The translations under genes and the position numbers were made by a program. Positions 15,618 to 24,949 of a stretch of 64,000 bases of DNA are shown here, in pieces. Origin of the DNA: Populus alba (Eukaryota; Streptophyta; Magnoliopsida; Malpighiales; Salicaceae); assembly GCF_005239225.2 (NCBI RefSeq), contig NC_133291.1, positions 248,001 to 312,000 on the forward strand, in the 5' to 3' direction. The number at the start of each line of letters is the position of its first letter. The first letter of the stretch is position 1. A model generated the notes under the pieces. That model worked only from the letters and a program-made list of their open reading frames with translations. It had not been told where the DNA came from and did not search any database.

Positions 15618-15960
15618 GGTAGATATCCCGAATTTGATGGCAGCAGGAGGCTTATTTTGTGGAACCCGTCAATTAAGGAAACTTTACGCCTTCCACCTCC
15701 GAGGTCATTTGCCAGTACTGCCCCGACTTTATTAGGCCTCGACTATGATCCAAGAAGTGATGACTATAAGGTTCCTAGGATTGTGAGGCTTGGCAATTCA
15801 GCCGAGCATCCATTTGTTTTCCAGTTTTTCTCTCTCAATTCTGGATCATGGAATGAAAACGTTGATTTCTTCAGCAGTAGTCTTGAAAAAAAAAAGATGC
15901 GTTGCGCAGCATCACCCTTTATCGCTATGATAATCAGGCTATAGTAAACGGGGTTATTCA

Positions 15961-16038
15961 TGTTAGAGAATAATATAAATCATATCCTGGAACCTCACCT
16001 AACAGCTTAAGCTTTTGGGTTGAGATGGTTCTTTGACA
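15961..16038 (+). repeat. Left terminal direct repeat of the TRIM
   Basis: 78 bp, TG...CA, with no difference from the right copy. Confidence 0.95.
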
Positions 16039-16050
16039 TGGTATCAGAGC
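16039..16050 (+). other. Primer-binding site of the TRIM (initiator-Met tRNA type)
   Basis: TGGTATCAGAGC follows the left repeat with no spacer. Confidence 0.92.
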
Positions 16051-16055
16051 GTTGA

Positions 16056-16081
16056 TGACCAAGCGGTCACGAGTTCGAATC
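16056..16081 (+). promoter_or_regulatory. tRNA-like A-box/B-box motifs inside the TRIM
   Basis: TGACCAAGCGG (16056-16066) is one base off the Pol III A-box consensus, and GTTCGAATC (16073-16081) fits the B-box consensus. The spacing is much shorter than in a real tRNA gene, so this is a tRNA-like relic or a chance resemblance rather than a tRNA gene. Confidence 0.45.
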
Positions 16082-16173
16082 TCACCATCCCCATTTATTT
16101 GATAAAAATTAAGCACAAGGTAATGTGGGCCTGTGCAAGTTTCAAGCCCAAAGGGCTTTCACTTGAGGGGGTG

Positions 16174-16251
16174 TGTTAGAGAATAATATAAATCATATCC
16201 TGGAACCTCACCTAACAGCTTAAGCTTTTGGGTTGAGATGGTTCTTTGACA
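16174..16251 (+). repeat. Right terminal direct repeat of the TRIM
   Basis: 78 bp, identical to the left copy, preceded by the purine-rich tract. Confidence 0.95.
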
Positions 16252-16755
16252 ATTCACTGGCTTTTAAATCGTAGGGACGAAATCGATACGGAAATGTCCA
16301 GTAACAGATGGTCACCTTTAATGCATTATAACGATGTGTTTGTGCTGGCTTTCCATTTAAGCAATGATTCATTCGGTGAGATAAGGCTGCCTGAATGTTT
16401 TGATGATACGACCAAAGTGGTGACATGTAGGACAATTTCAGTGTTCAAGGACTTACTTTCTTTTAATGTGTTTGAGGGTGGTCCGTATAGCAGAAGATAT
16501 AATTGTGAGATATGGGTGATGGAACAATATGGTGTGAGGGGATCATGGACCAGACTATACCAGATTGAAATGCTGCATGTAGCAAGGCCAGTGGTTCTTA
16601 GGAGTAACGGAGAGATATTAATGGCAGGATACGGATCTGATAGATTAGTTTCATGTCAACCTCTGGCACCGAGAATTCGTGATATGGGGCTGGAGCTGTC
16701 CATCGATGGCTACGCTGCTTATTTTGTAGAAAGTCTTGCTTTACTTGATAAATGA

Positions 16756-18130
16756 AACTAGACTCGGCAGAAAAAGGTACGTGTGTGATCTTAATGTCTT
16801 TAATTGTCCTTTGGGATTGAAATGAATTGGGATGTTTTTTCTTTAACTATTTTTGTTTCACAACAATGCAGTCATGGATTGATCAGTTTTTCTTGCTGCA
16901 TCATTCATGCATGTAATCACCCTTCTTCCATGCAGGCTGCTGGACACGCAGCAACTAATGGAGCACCCTAAATAAAAGAAGAAAGAGGCACTGGAGAGGT
17001 TGTCTTTGGAAAGGAACGTAGTATTCGGATCAGTTTTAGATGTTAATGCTTCTTCACATTGACACAGCTCAAACTATTTCTCATTGTTCTGGCAATTTCT
17101 GAAGAATTTATAGTTTTCTGGTAGATAAATCTCCTCGTATCAGCCTTTCAGTGCTGGTGTGCGGCTGTTGCTTTTCGCTGTCGATCTTGTCGATGATTGA
17201 AGTCAAGGAATGCTGATGATAAAAATGCAGCTCAACTCGTTTCTATGGCTGTGGTGACTTAGCTAGGTAGCATCTCAAATTGCGTGTAAAAGTGTGTAGC
17301 TAATGCTAGCTCCTTATAATAGAAATTGTGATAGCACCAGCCAGTTAGAGAATTCAGTGAAAATACATAATCTCTTACCGTTTTAATTTTCTTCTCTCTT
17401 GCAATGAATGGTTTAGGTTTAAAAGTAGTAGCAAGTCAGATGTAAGTAGAAGCTACACACCCTTTGGTCCCCTGATGGGATTAATCGTAACCTGGTCCCT
17501 GTACTCTTAAGATTCTCTTAATATGGTCCTATTATTTTCCCAATTTATTAGGACGTCCCTCTCTCTGTTCAAGAATTTATTTATTTATAACCGTGTTTCC
17601 TCCTCCATGATTCTATTAAATCTCAGAACGTGTAAAGAATATAGAATTTTGGGCTCGGAAATCTAAAAAAAAAAAAAAGGAAATTAGAAAAAAAATTATT
17701 GAGAATTTCAGGACAAGATTATACTCTTGAATATTCCTAACAAATTTGAAAACAAAATATTCCATTAAAAAAAAGTGATGAAATTTGAAGATTAAATGCG
17801 GTGGGCTGTATGTTGTTCAAAGCCCAGCAAAGATGCAAGCACTCCAATTTTTTATGCCTTTCACCGTAATGAACTACTCAGTCACCGTGACTCTCCTCTG
17901 CTATTTCTCTCCCACCAAATCTTCTCTCTCTCTCTCTCTCTCTCTCGGCCTCTTTTATCGCAAAAGAAGCCAAGAAGCTCAAGAAAAGACTCAGAGACCC
18001 TCTCTTTTTCCCTTCTTTCTTGACATCAACCACCAAGAAAACACCCACCCCATAGGCATTTCGCAATCAATTTAAGTCCCTCTATCAGACCAGAAAAGAA
18101 AAGAATCTTGAGACCTTTTCTTTCTCTCTG
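16756..18130. other. Region between the duplicated F-box genes
   Basis: The first ~350 bases match the sequence downstream of the intact F-box gene (around 19361-19700), including a shared 'gattgatcagttt' and 'ttcatgcatgtaatcac'. From 17460 to 17640 there are 'ggtccc' repeat phrases. A (TC)n microsatellite lies at about 17922-17946 in the leader of the next gene. Confidence 0.6.
17922..17946 (+). repeat. (TC)n microsatellite in the F-box leader
   Basis: About 12 TC repeats sit roughly 190 bases before the ATG of the intact F-box gene. This is a pattern common in plant 5' leaders. Confidence 0.85.
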
Positions 18131-19360
18131 ATGGGCAGAAAGACGGCAGAAGAAGTGACAAAGGATCCTATTCCAGATGATGTAGTCCTGGACGGAAAGG
18201 TGGCAGCAGAAGAATTGAAAAAGGATCCTATTCCAGAGGATGTAGTTATGAGTATACTCTTAAAATTACCCATCAAATCTATTTTGAGATTCAGGTGTGT
18301 ATCAAAATCATGCAACTCCCTCATTACTTCCCCTTACTTCATCAAGAAACATTTTGCCAAAGCCAAGCAATTGATTCTTCGAGTCGGAAAGCCTGTAGCA
18401 TCTGTCTCTTTGCATCTTGATAATGATTCCTTAGACAGGTGCTTACAATTGGACTTTTGTCAACCTAATGCTTTTAAGGTAAATGGTTCTTGTAATGGAG
18501 TTGTATGTCTTTCGGGTATACATCCCAAACTTGATCCCAGCGGAAGTGTTATTTTGTGGAATCCATCTATTAGAAAAACTCTGCATCTTCCACCTCCGAG
18601 GTCCTATGCCAGAATTGCCACTACCTTATTAGGCATTGGCTATGATCCACGAACCGATGACTATAAGGTTGCTAGGGTTGTGAGGCTTGGTAGTTCAGCC
18701 GAACGTCCATTTGTTTTCCAGTCTTACTCTCTCAATTCAGGATCTTGGAATGAAAACGTTGATTTCTTCAGTAGAAGTCTTGAAAACGAAGAGGCATTGC
18801 GTGATATCACCCTTTATCGCCATGACAATCAGGCTATTGTAAACGGGGCTATTCACTGGCTTCTATATCGTAAGGGCAAAATCAATATTGAGCGATACAT
18901 TAACAGTGCGTTACCTTTACCGGGCCATAACAAAGTGTTTGCACTATCTTTCAATTTAAGCAATGAATCATTCGGAGAGATAATGCTGCCTGAATGTTTT
19001 GATGATCGGAGGAAAGCGGTGACAGATAGGTCATTTTCAGTGTTCAAGGACTCCCTTTCTGTGAATGTCATTAATTGTGGTCTGTCTAGCGGAAGGTGTC
19101 TTTGTGAGATATGGGTGATGAACCAATATGATGTGAGGGAATCATGGGCCATAAAATACCAGATTGAAATGCTCCATATAGCAAGGCCAGTGGTTCATAG
19201 GAGTAATGGAGAGATATTAATAGCAGGGTATTCATGGAGTCGGTTAGTTTCTTTTGATCCCCAGAAACCGAGAATTCGTGATACGGGGCTGGAGCTGTCA
19301 ATCGATGGCTACGCGGAGCACTTTGTAGAGAGTCTTGCTTTACTTGATAAATCAAACTAA
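18131..19360 (+). CDS. F-box protein with F-box-associated (FBA) domain, intact
   Basis: A single exon encodes 409 residues. The F-box lies at about residues 35-80 (DPIPEDVVMSILLKLPIKSI...RFRCVSKSCNSLI). The FBA/kelch-like substrate region fills the rest, with the landmarks 'SCNGVVCL', 'VILWNPSIRKTLHLPPPRS', 'GIGYDPRTDDYKVARVV' and 'HWLLYRKGKI'. Such proteins link SKP1-cullin ubiquitin ligases to targets; the CPR1/CPR30-like subgroup is the closest by style. The N-terminus repeats itself: KTAEEVTKDPIPDDVV is followed by KVAAEELKKDPIPEDVV, a ~55-bp in-frame duplication absent from the broken sister gene. The target is unknown. A GT..AG intron in the 3' UTR is plausible (after 19374). Confidence 0.92.
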   Translation: MGRKTAEEVTKDPIPDDVVLDGKVAAEELKKDPIPEDVVMSILLKLPIKSILRFRCVSKSCNSLITSPYFIKKHFAKAKQLILRVGKPVASVSLHLDNDSLDRCLQLDFCQPNAFKVNGSCNGVVCLSGIHPKLDPSGSVILWNPSIRKTLHLPPPRSYARIATTLLGIGYDPRTDDYKVARVVRLGSSAERPFVFQSYSLNSGSWNENVDFFSRSLENEEALRDITLYRHDNQAIVNGAIHWLLYRKGKINIERYINSALPLPGHNKVFALSFNLSNESFGEIMLPECFDDRRKAVTDRSFSVFKDSLSVNVINCGLSSGRCLCEIWVMNQYDVRESWAIKYQIEMLHIARPVVHRSNGEILIAGYSWSRLVSFDPQKPRIRDTGLELSIDGYAEHFVESLALLDKSN

Positions 19361-20655
19361 ACTCAGCAGCAAAAGGTACGAATATTATTCTTAATGTTTT
19401 TATTATCCGTGGGGATTGCTGTGATTTTTTTTCTTTCTTTAATGCTTCTTCTTTCACAATTAAGGCAGTCGTGGATTGATCAGTTTATCTTGCTGCATCA
19501 TTCATGCATGTAATCACCCCTCTACCATGCAGCAACTGATGGAGCTTGCTTGATAAAAGAACAAAGAAGCACTGCAGAGGTTGTTGTCTTTGGAAAGGAA
19601 TGTAGTATTCGGATCAGTTGTAGATGTTAATGCCTCCTCACATTTACTTGGTCTTCCTGGACACAGCTCAAACTATTTCTCATTGCTTTGGCAATTTCTG
19701 AAGATATATTTGTAGTTTGCTGGCAGATGAATTTACTAAGAACACTCCATTTAGTATTTGTTTGCTGCTTTGCGCTGTGGATCTTGTTAATAATTGACGG
19801 CAACTAACGATTGCTGATAGCATTTACTTTTACTTGATGATTATGATCACTTCATTCTTCACTTTCGGTATTTTTTGTTGGGAGTTTATTTTTAAAAAAT
19901 ATTATTGTAATTTTTATTAATTTTATTATTAAATCACCCTTATTTCTATTAAAATATTAGTCAATTATTTAACACTATAATTTTATTCCTAAATCTCTTG
20001 AATATAAAATTTATCAAACATTTTATAATTTCTCAGGCAGGAAAAATGTTTAATTATAGAACAATCGTAATGGGGTCCAGCTGATTTAATGTAAGCTGAA
20101 TATTGGCAAGATAAATTGAAGACCAAGCATGATATTTTTTTGTTGAAGTATTCAGTGTTGCAAGTCGATTTTAATTTGATCGAGAAAGTTAGGTACTGAT
20201 GGTGAAAAGTAAAAGATTGAAATTGAAGGGCATCCATCCATCTTTTATTTGTACGTATGGATGTAATTAATTTGTCGAATATTTCCTGCATGTTATAATA
20301 TTCATGTGGGATTTATTGTAGTAATGTATTAATAAGCTTTCGAGGCCAGCATTTGCAAGCCATGAGAGCTGCTCTTGCCGCTCTTGCTCGTGTTTGATTA
20401 AAATAAAAAAATTTATTTATAAAAACATAGATGAAGATATGAAAGTAAATATATTCTATATAGTTTTATAAGAGATTGGATTAGCTTAACACAAGTCATT
20501 AACTGTCTCAAACTCTAAGATATCTTGATTTTTCTGACAAGGTTTTTTCTTATGTATGTTAACCTTAACACATAAAAACTCTTAGAAAACATAGAAAATT
20601 CCTAATTTCCACACACGTGTGAACTTATTTTACAACGATACTCTGAACGTGCCGC
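19361..20655. other. Intergenic, AT-rich
   Basis: The first part is the F-box 3' region shared with the broken copy. The rest is AT-rich with no gene seen. It lies between convergent transcription units. Confidence 0.5.
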
Positions 20656-21432
20656 TCATGCAGAGCAGTCAGTCGAGTCAGCCCAACCTTCTTCCATATT
20701 TCTATGCAGCTCCGATCTCCTGCTTCGCAGCGCATGTTCAATCCTCATTTCAACGGCCGATATCATCTTACGCGGCACCCCAGATACCTCCTCTAACCTC
20801 CTCAGATCCTGCCACGTTGTAACGGACTTGTCCCCACATGATCTGACCCCGAACCAAAACGACGCCGCTAAGCTCACTCTGAACGGCAAAACCAGTCTCC
20901 CAAAGCACAGCGCCATCGCCCGAGTGGCTCTCTGCACCACTAAATTACCATTGAGCCCCAACCTTTCGCACCAATTCACAAAAACACACTCTGACCTCAA
21001 ATTTCTCGATCTCTTCAACCTACCCCCGGAAAATCTTGCCGGAATATTGGTGACGCAGCTGGCTTCGACAACTTTTCTTGTGTTCTCAAAGCGCGTCGTT
21101 TCGGTGGTTGAAATGCAAGCAGAGGATAAAGTACTGGAACAGGATGAAGAGCAGGAGATGGAATCCAGTTCTTTGTTTTCCGGCGAGCAAGAGAGGCAGG
21201 TGACACGGCGAAGAGATGGGGCGGTGCCGGAGAATGAGCTTCCTGTGAGAGAATTGCAAGCGGAGCAAATTACACGGCGGAGATGACGGGAAACAACGAA
21301 GTTAGCATTATGAACGTTAGAATCACATTCGAAACAAAGAAACGCAGCATCTGAATCGCAGTAGAGACCAGCTTCTCTCTGGCAGAGCTCACAAACTTTA
21401 ACAGCCATTACTTCTTTATCATCAACTTTCAT
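20656..21432 (-). CDS. BBX32: Single B-box zinc-finger protein, BBX32-type
   Basis: A single exon encodes 258 residues. One N-terminal B-box lies at about 14-52 (CELCQREAGLYCDSDAAFLC, then CDSNVHNANFVVSRH) with the full Cys/His/Asp set. A second cysteine cluster follows at about 55-82 (ICSACNSL ... VTCLSC), which looks like a degenerate second B-box. There is no CCT domain. The C-terminal block (NWCERLGLNGNLVV, then LPFRVSLAASFWFGVRSCG) is characteristic of BBX32-like proteins. In Arabidopsis BBX32 represses light signalling by binding other BBX factors and acts in the nucleus. The symbol rests on family resemblance plus its place between the split-barrel and mannosidase genes, as in Arabidopsis. 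A TATATA at 21631-21636 sits about 200 bases upstream. Confidence 0.85.
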   Translation of the reverse strand: MKVDDKEVMAVKVCELCQREAGLYCDSDAAFLCFECDSNVHNANFVVSRHLRRVICSACNSLTGSSFSGTAPSLRRVTCLSCSPENKELDSISCSSSCSSTLSSACISTTETTRFENTRKVVEASCVTNIPARFSGGRLKRSRNLRSECVFVNWCERLGLNGNLVVQRATRAMALCFGRLVLPFRVSLAASFWFGVRSCGDKSVTTWQDLRRLEEVSGVPRKMISAVEMRIEHALRSRRSELHRNMEEGWADSTDCSA

Positions 21433-23882
21433 GCTTCAAACGACGTAAGATGAAGAAAATATTGCAAATCAAGCTTGAGCGATATTGTGAACGTTTCTTT
21501 AAGGATTTAAATTTTGAAGAGAGAATTAAGACGAGAGAGAAGCGGCAGTGAAGATGGTGGTTGGTGGTAATGCAGAGAGAGAGGGGGGGTGGGGGCTAAA
21601 AGATGTAGGCTAATAAAGGCGGTGCGTGTCTATATATTAATGTAATATATGGTGTTGTCCATCCATGCAGTGGCGGAACCAGGGGGCTGGCCAGGAAATA
21701 TTGTTCTGCAGACCCCTCCAACAAATTATATCTCTGCTCTTAAATGTAAAAAAAAATATCTAAGTTTCAACCCTCTAGACTTTTTTCTTTTATTTAGTTC
21801 ACAAATCAAAATTTCTAACCATGCGGATCCTCTCCTACGAAATTTCACTCTCATTTGTCCACGTGTTAGTGAACCTTGTTTCAAAATCTTTTGTTTTTCT
21901 CTTTTTGCCTTCTGGTACCTTATTTTTGACTAATTAGTAATTACGTCCACATTTGCTAGAAGATGTTTTGTAATTGAGAAAAATATCGTATCATGTTGTT
22001 TTCAAATTTGATGGAGCGTCGTTTTCTGAGATGTTAGCTCGGGTGTTTTTTCCTTGAGTTACTGTGCGATTTAGGAGAGACACCGACTAAAAAAGAAATC
22101 TCATAGACTAGAATGTGAGGAAAATCACCTCTAAGTTTATGATAAGGCTCTTAGCGGTGAAATGTTAATTCTTATTTACAGAAAACATATAATAAAAAAT
22201 TAATAGGGTTTTATTGTATTAAATAAGTTGCTTAGCAATTCAATCGTTTACTCTGAAAATAAACATTTTTATATTGCATTTTAAAAAAATAATAGTGGGG
22301 AGTACTAATTATTAAATCTTGATTTTTTATATCACCAATTTATTCATATTTTATTTATGTGAATAAATCACTCATTCAATGTTCATGTTATTCTAAACTA
22401 CTTAATATTTTAGAATCTGAGAAGAATAGTCATTTCTACACTTTAATTAACCATCAAATTGGCAAGGGTACCATTTTACGTATCAATCGTTACAAAAATC
22501 TTTAAAGATAATGAAATATCATGTTCCCATATCGAATGTTAATGGACCGCTAAAAAAGTAATGTACGAAAATAATTAGAAGAGCACATGCCATTATTAGA
22601 TTTTAAAAATTATTTTAGAAAAAAATTACCGCAAAAAGAGATGCAGCTAGAATCATTTATTTTATAAATGTGAAATTCCTGTCCCCGGTTACAGCAAACG
22701 ATCTTGTATCATTCATGAAAAAAAAAAAAAAAAAGGGATCAACCAATAACACGGTATAATTATATAAACTGAATTGTGCCGGGTTGGAAAAGTTTTTTTT
22801 TTTTTTTTATTAGGGTATTTTCACTTCTTTTTTTTTTTCTAAAAGTAAAACTAGTATCGCTCAGGATTTATGACTATTCCTCTAAATAAATACACTTCTT
22901 GAAGATTGAATTTGCATTCTCATTCCTACAGAAATATAGCAATGTCTTAACCACTAGACCAATACTGCATTAACTTGAAAATGTATTTTTCATATTGCAT
23001 TTGTTTATACTTTTTAATTTTCATTGGGAAAACATTAGATTAAGTGTTTTTTGTTTTAATATTAAAAATTAAAACAATATATAAAAAAATATATTAATAT
23101 ATTTTTAATTGAATTTTTTTTAAGAAAAGTCATTCACAATAATATTAAATACATGTGAAATCCCAGGCTGGAAACGAAAATTGAACAATCATTGGAAAAA
23201 CAAAGAGTTAAAAAATCAGTGTGAAACTGAGAAACATTTAGCTAAATGTGTAAGGCTACCGGTATAGATGAGGGAGACAACAAGTAGATATATTTTTCTT
23301 AAGAATATACGTGTGTGGTTAAGATTTGGTTTGGTGAGGTATTTCAAATTATGTTTTTTTTAATATTTTGATATTTTAATATTTTTAAATTATTTTGATG
23401 CGAAGTTAAAAATATTTTTTTAAAATTAAAAATTATTAATTTAATATATTTTTAAATAAATTTTAAAAAAACAATTACTAAGATGAAAATACTCGATAAC
23501 TATGTTTCTGTATTTGTACAGTAAACAGCCGTCGTATGGTGAATTAGTCAAGAGGATTTAATTAATTAACTAACAATCCGAGGGGCGAATCCCCAGTCCT
23601 TCTCAACCACGAGTTTGATGACCGAGACTGAGGAGACAAACACGTGTCAAGATTTGAAAACGTCTTCATCACTTGATTCGATACTTCGTCCCATAACATG
23701 ACAGCTCTTTCATGATGTCATGCGAATTTAATCTTTGATTCCTGTTTTGCCCCTCAAACGACACGCATCCCTGGCTTGTACCATTCATTATTTATCATTC
23801 TACAGAAAAGGTGCGGGGTAATAAATAATAATTACGATGACTAATTGATAGTAATCCTGACTGTATGACTTATTCGGCAAGT

Positions 23883-24035
23883 GTGTTTGGTTTGGAGGCA
23901 GGAGTTGCGGTAGTTTTTTTTAAAAAAATATATAATATTTTTTAAGCATAAATTATATCTTTAAAAGTTAAAAATATATGTTTTTTATTATAAAAAAAAC
24001 ACAAATTATCTCCCATTCAAATACACACTAAATGA
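23883..24035. mobile_element. MITE-like AT-rich repeat copy
   Basis: It opens with 'gtgtttggtttgg' and 'gttgcggtag' and closes with 'caaatacacact', giving rough inverted ends. The interior is A/T-only with no coding capacity. Family name not assigned. Confidence 0.4.
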
Positions 24036-24307
24036 TCATATGAGTTGGTAATCAAACGATCCAGTTACAAAGTTGAAATTTCAAAAATGGAACATGATAT
24101 CCAGTTACGTGGCAAAACCCATAGCTGTGATGTAACTATATGCTTTTATTTTGAGCCACACAAATGGTTTCACAAGAGAGGGATGCCGTACTCAAGATAC
24201 AAAATAGCATCCACGTGGCAAGAACAACAAATGAGGTCAGAGGTGGAGGATGGTACGATACCTATGCTGTTGTTCCTTTTTAAATTGTATTCCAGAGTCG
24301 TTAAAGG

Positions 24308-24510
24308 TGGGTTTGGAAGATGGTTTAAATTGTATTTTAAAAAATTTTAAATTATTTTTTATTAAAATAATTTTTTTATATTTTTAAATTATTTTAATGT
24401 ATTGATATTAAAAATAAATTTTAAAAAATAAAATTTTTATTTTAATGTATTTCTAAGTAAAAAAATACTTAAAACCATTACCACTACAACTATTTCAAAC
24501 ACATTCTAAA
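24308..24510. mobile_element. MITE-like AT-rich repeat copy
   Basis: It begins 'gggtttggaagatggttt' and ends 'accattaccactacaactatttcaaacaca', which is roughly the reverse complement of such a beginning. The interior is AT-only. Related to the copy at 23.9 kb. Confidence 0.45.
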
Positions 24511-24617
24511 TTATGTTAGTTTAAAATTCAGGTTACACGGATATTAATTTATTTATTTTTTAAAATAAAAACAATATTATTTGAAAAAATAAAAGCTAGA
24601 TTTTAAACAATAACCAT

Positions 24618-24838
24618 TAAGAAGGTGTTTGAAAGTGAGGTTCCTGTTACTTTTCAAAGTGTTTTTCACTCAAAAAAATATGTAATAATATTTTTTTTAT
24701 TTTTTAAAAATTATTTTTAAGAACAGCACATTAAAATGATTTGAAAATATCAAAAACATATTAATTTAAAGTAAAAATAAAAAATATTTTTTAAATTTTT
24801 TTTAAAAATACTTTTAAAAAGTACTCTCAACAGGTCCT
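24618..24838. mobile_element. MITE-like AT-rich repeat copy
   Basis: It contains 'cttttcaaagtgtttttcactcaaaaaaat' followed by 'agcacattaaaatgatttgaaaat'. The same phrases occur in opposite orientation at 59.1-59.25 kb, so these are copies of one family. Confidence 0.5.
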
Positions 24839-24949
24839 AGATCAGATCAAAACATGAATCACAAATCCCATGAGGAGCGTGATTGGAATGATTTTCTATG
24901 GGACACAGCTGAGGAAACGGACTGTTTTTGTGTTGTTGTTTCCCCTTCA

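Larger units (their letters stand above)
15961..16251 (+). mobile_element. TRIM (terminal-repeat retrotransposon in miniature), complete
   Basis: Two identical 78-bp direct repeats (15961-16038 and 16174-16251), each starting TG and ending CA, flank a 135-bp internal domain. The target duplication ATTCA is present on both sides (15956-15960 and 16252-16256). Directly after the left repeat comes TGGTATCAGAGC, complementary to the 3' end of plant initiator-Met tRNA, as in LTR-element primer sites. Directly before the right repeat lies a purine tract (cttgagggggtg). There is no coding capacity, so it must be mobilised in trans. Identical repeats imply a young insertion. Confidence 0.95.
14638..16755 (+). 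pseudogene. F-box/FBA protein gene broken by two LTR-type insertions
   Basis: The ATG at 14638 opens an N-terminal F-box (IPEHVVTKILLKSPIKSILRF) closely matching the intact neighbour at 18131. The frame breaks near 14830. The sequence is then interrupted by a solo LTR (14956-15617), resumes with the FBA segment 'LILWNPSIKETLRLPPPRS', shifts frame at an A-run near 15890, is interrupted again by a TRIM (15961-16251), and resumes with IHWLLNRRDEI to the stop at 16753-16755 (ending VESLALLDK). Without the insertions it would be a ~400-residue SCF substrate adaptor. It cannot encode one now. Downstream sequence to about 17110 also matches the region after the intact copy, so this is one half of a tandem duplication. 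Confidence 0.93.
21433..24868. other. Gene-poor 3.4-kb AT-rich stretch with transposon-derived repeats
   Basis: Beyond the BBX32 leader, which contains a G-run near 21583, no gene is supported. A phrase 'cagtggcggaaccag' at about 21668 resembles the ends of common plant transposons. From 23.3 kb on, several AT-rich repeat copies follow one another. Poly-A and poly-T runs lie near 22719 and 22795. Confidence 0.5.

Noticed and set aside
20828..21286. 152-residue open frame on the plus strand
   Set aside because: It is antisense to the BBX32-type gene and has no family resemblance; a shadow of a GC-balanced coding exon.
21660..21690. 'cagtggcggaaccag' transposon-end-like phrase
   Set aside because: No partner end or target duplication could be located within the next kilobase, so no element is called.
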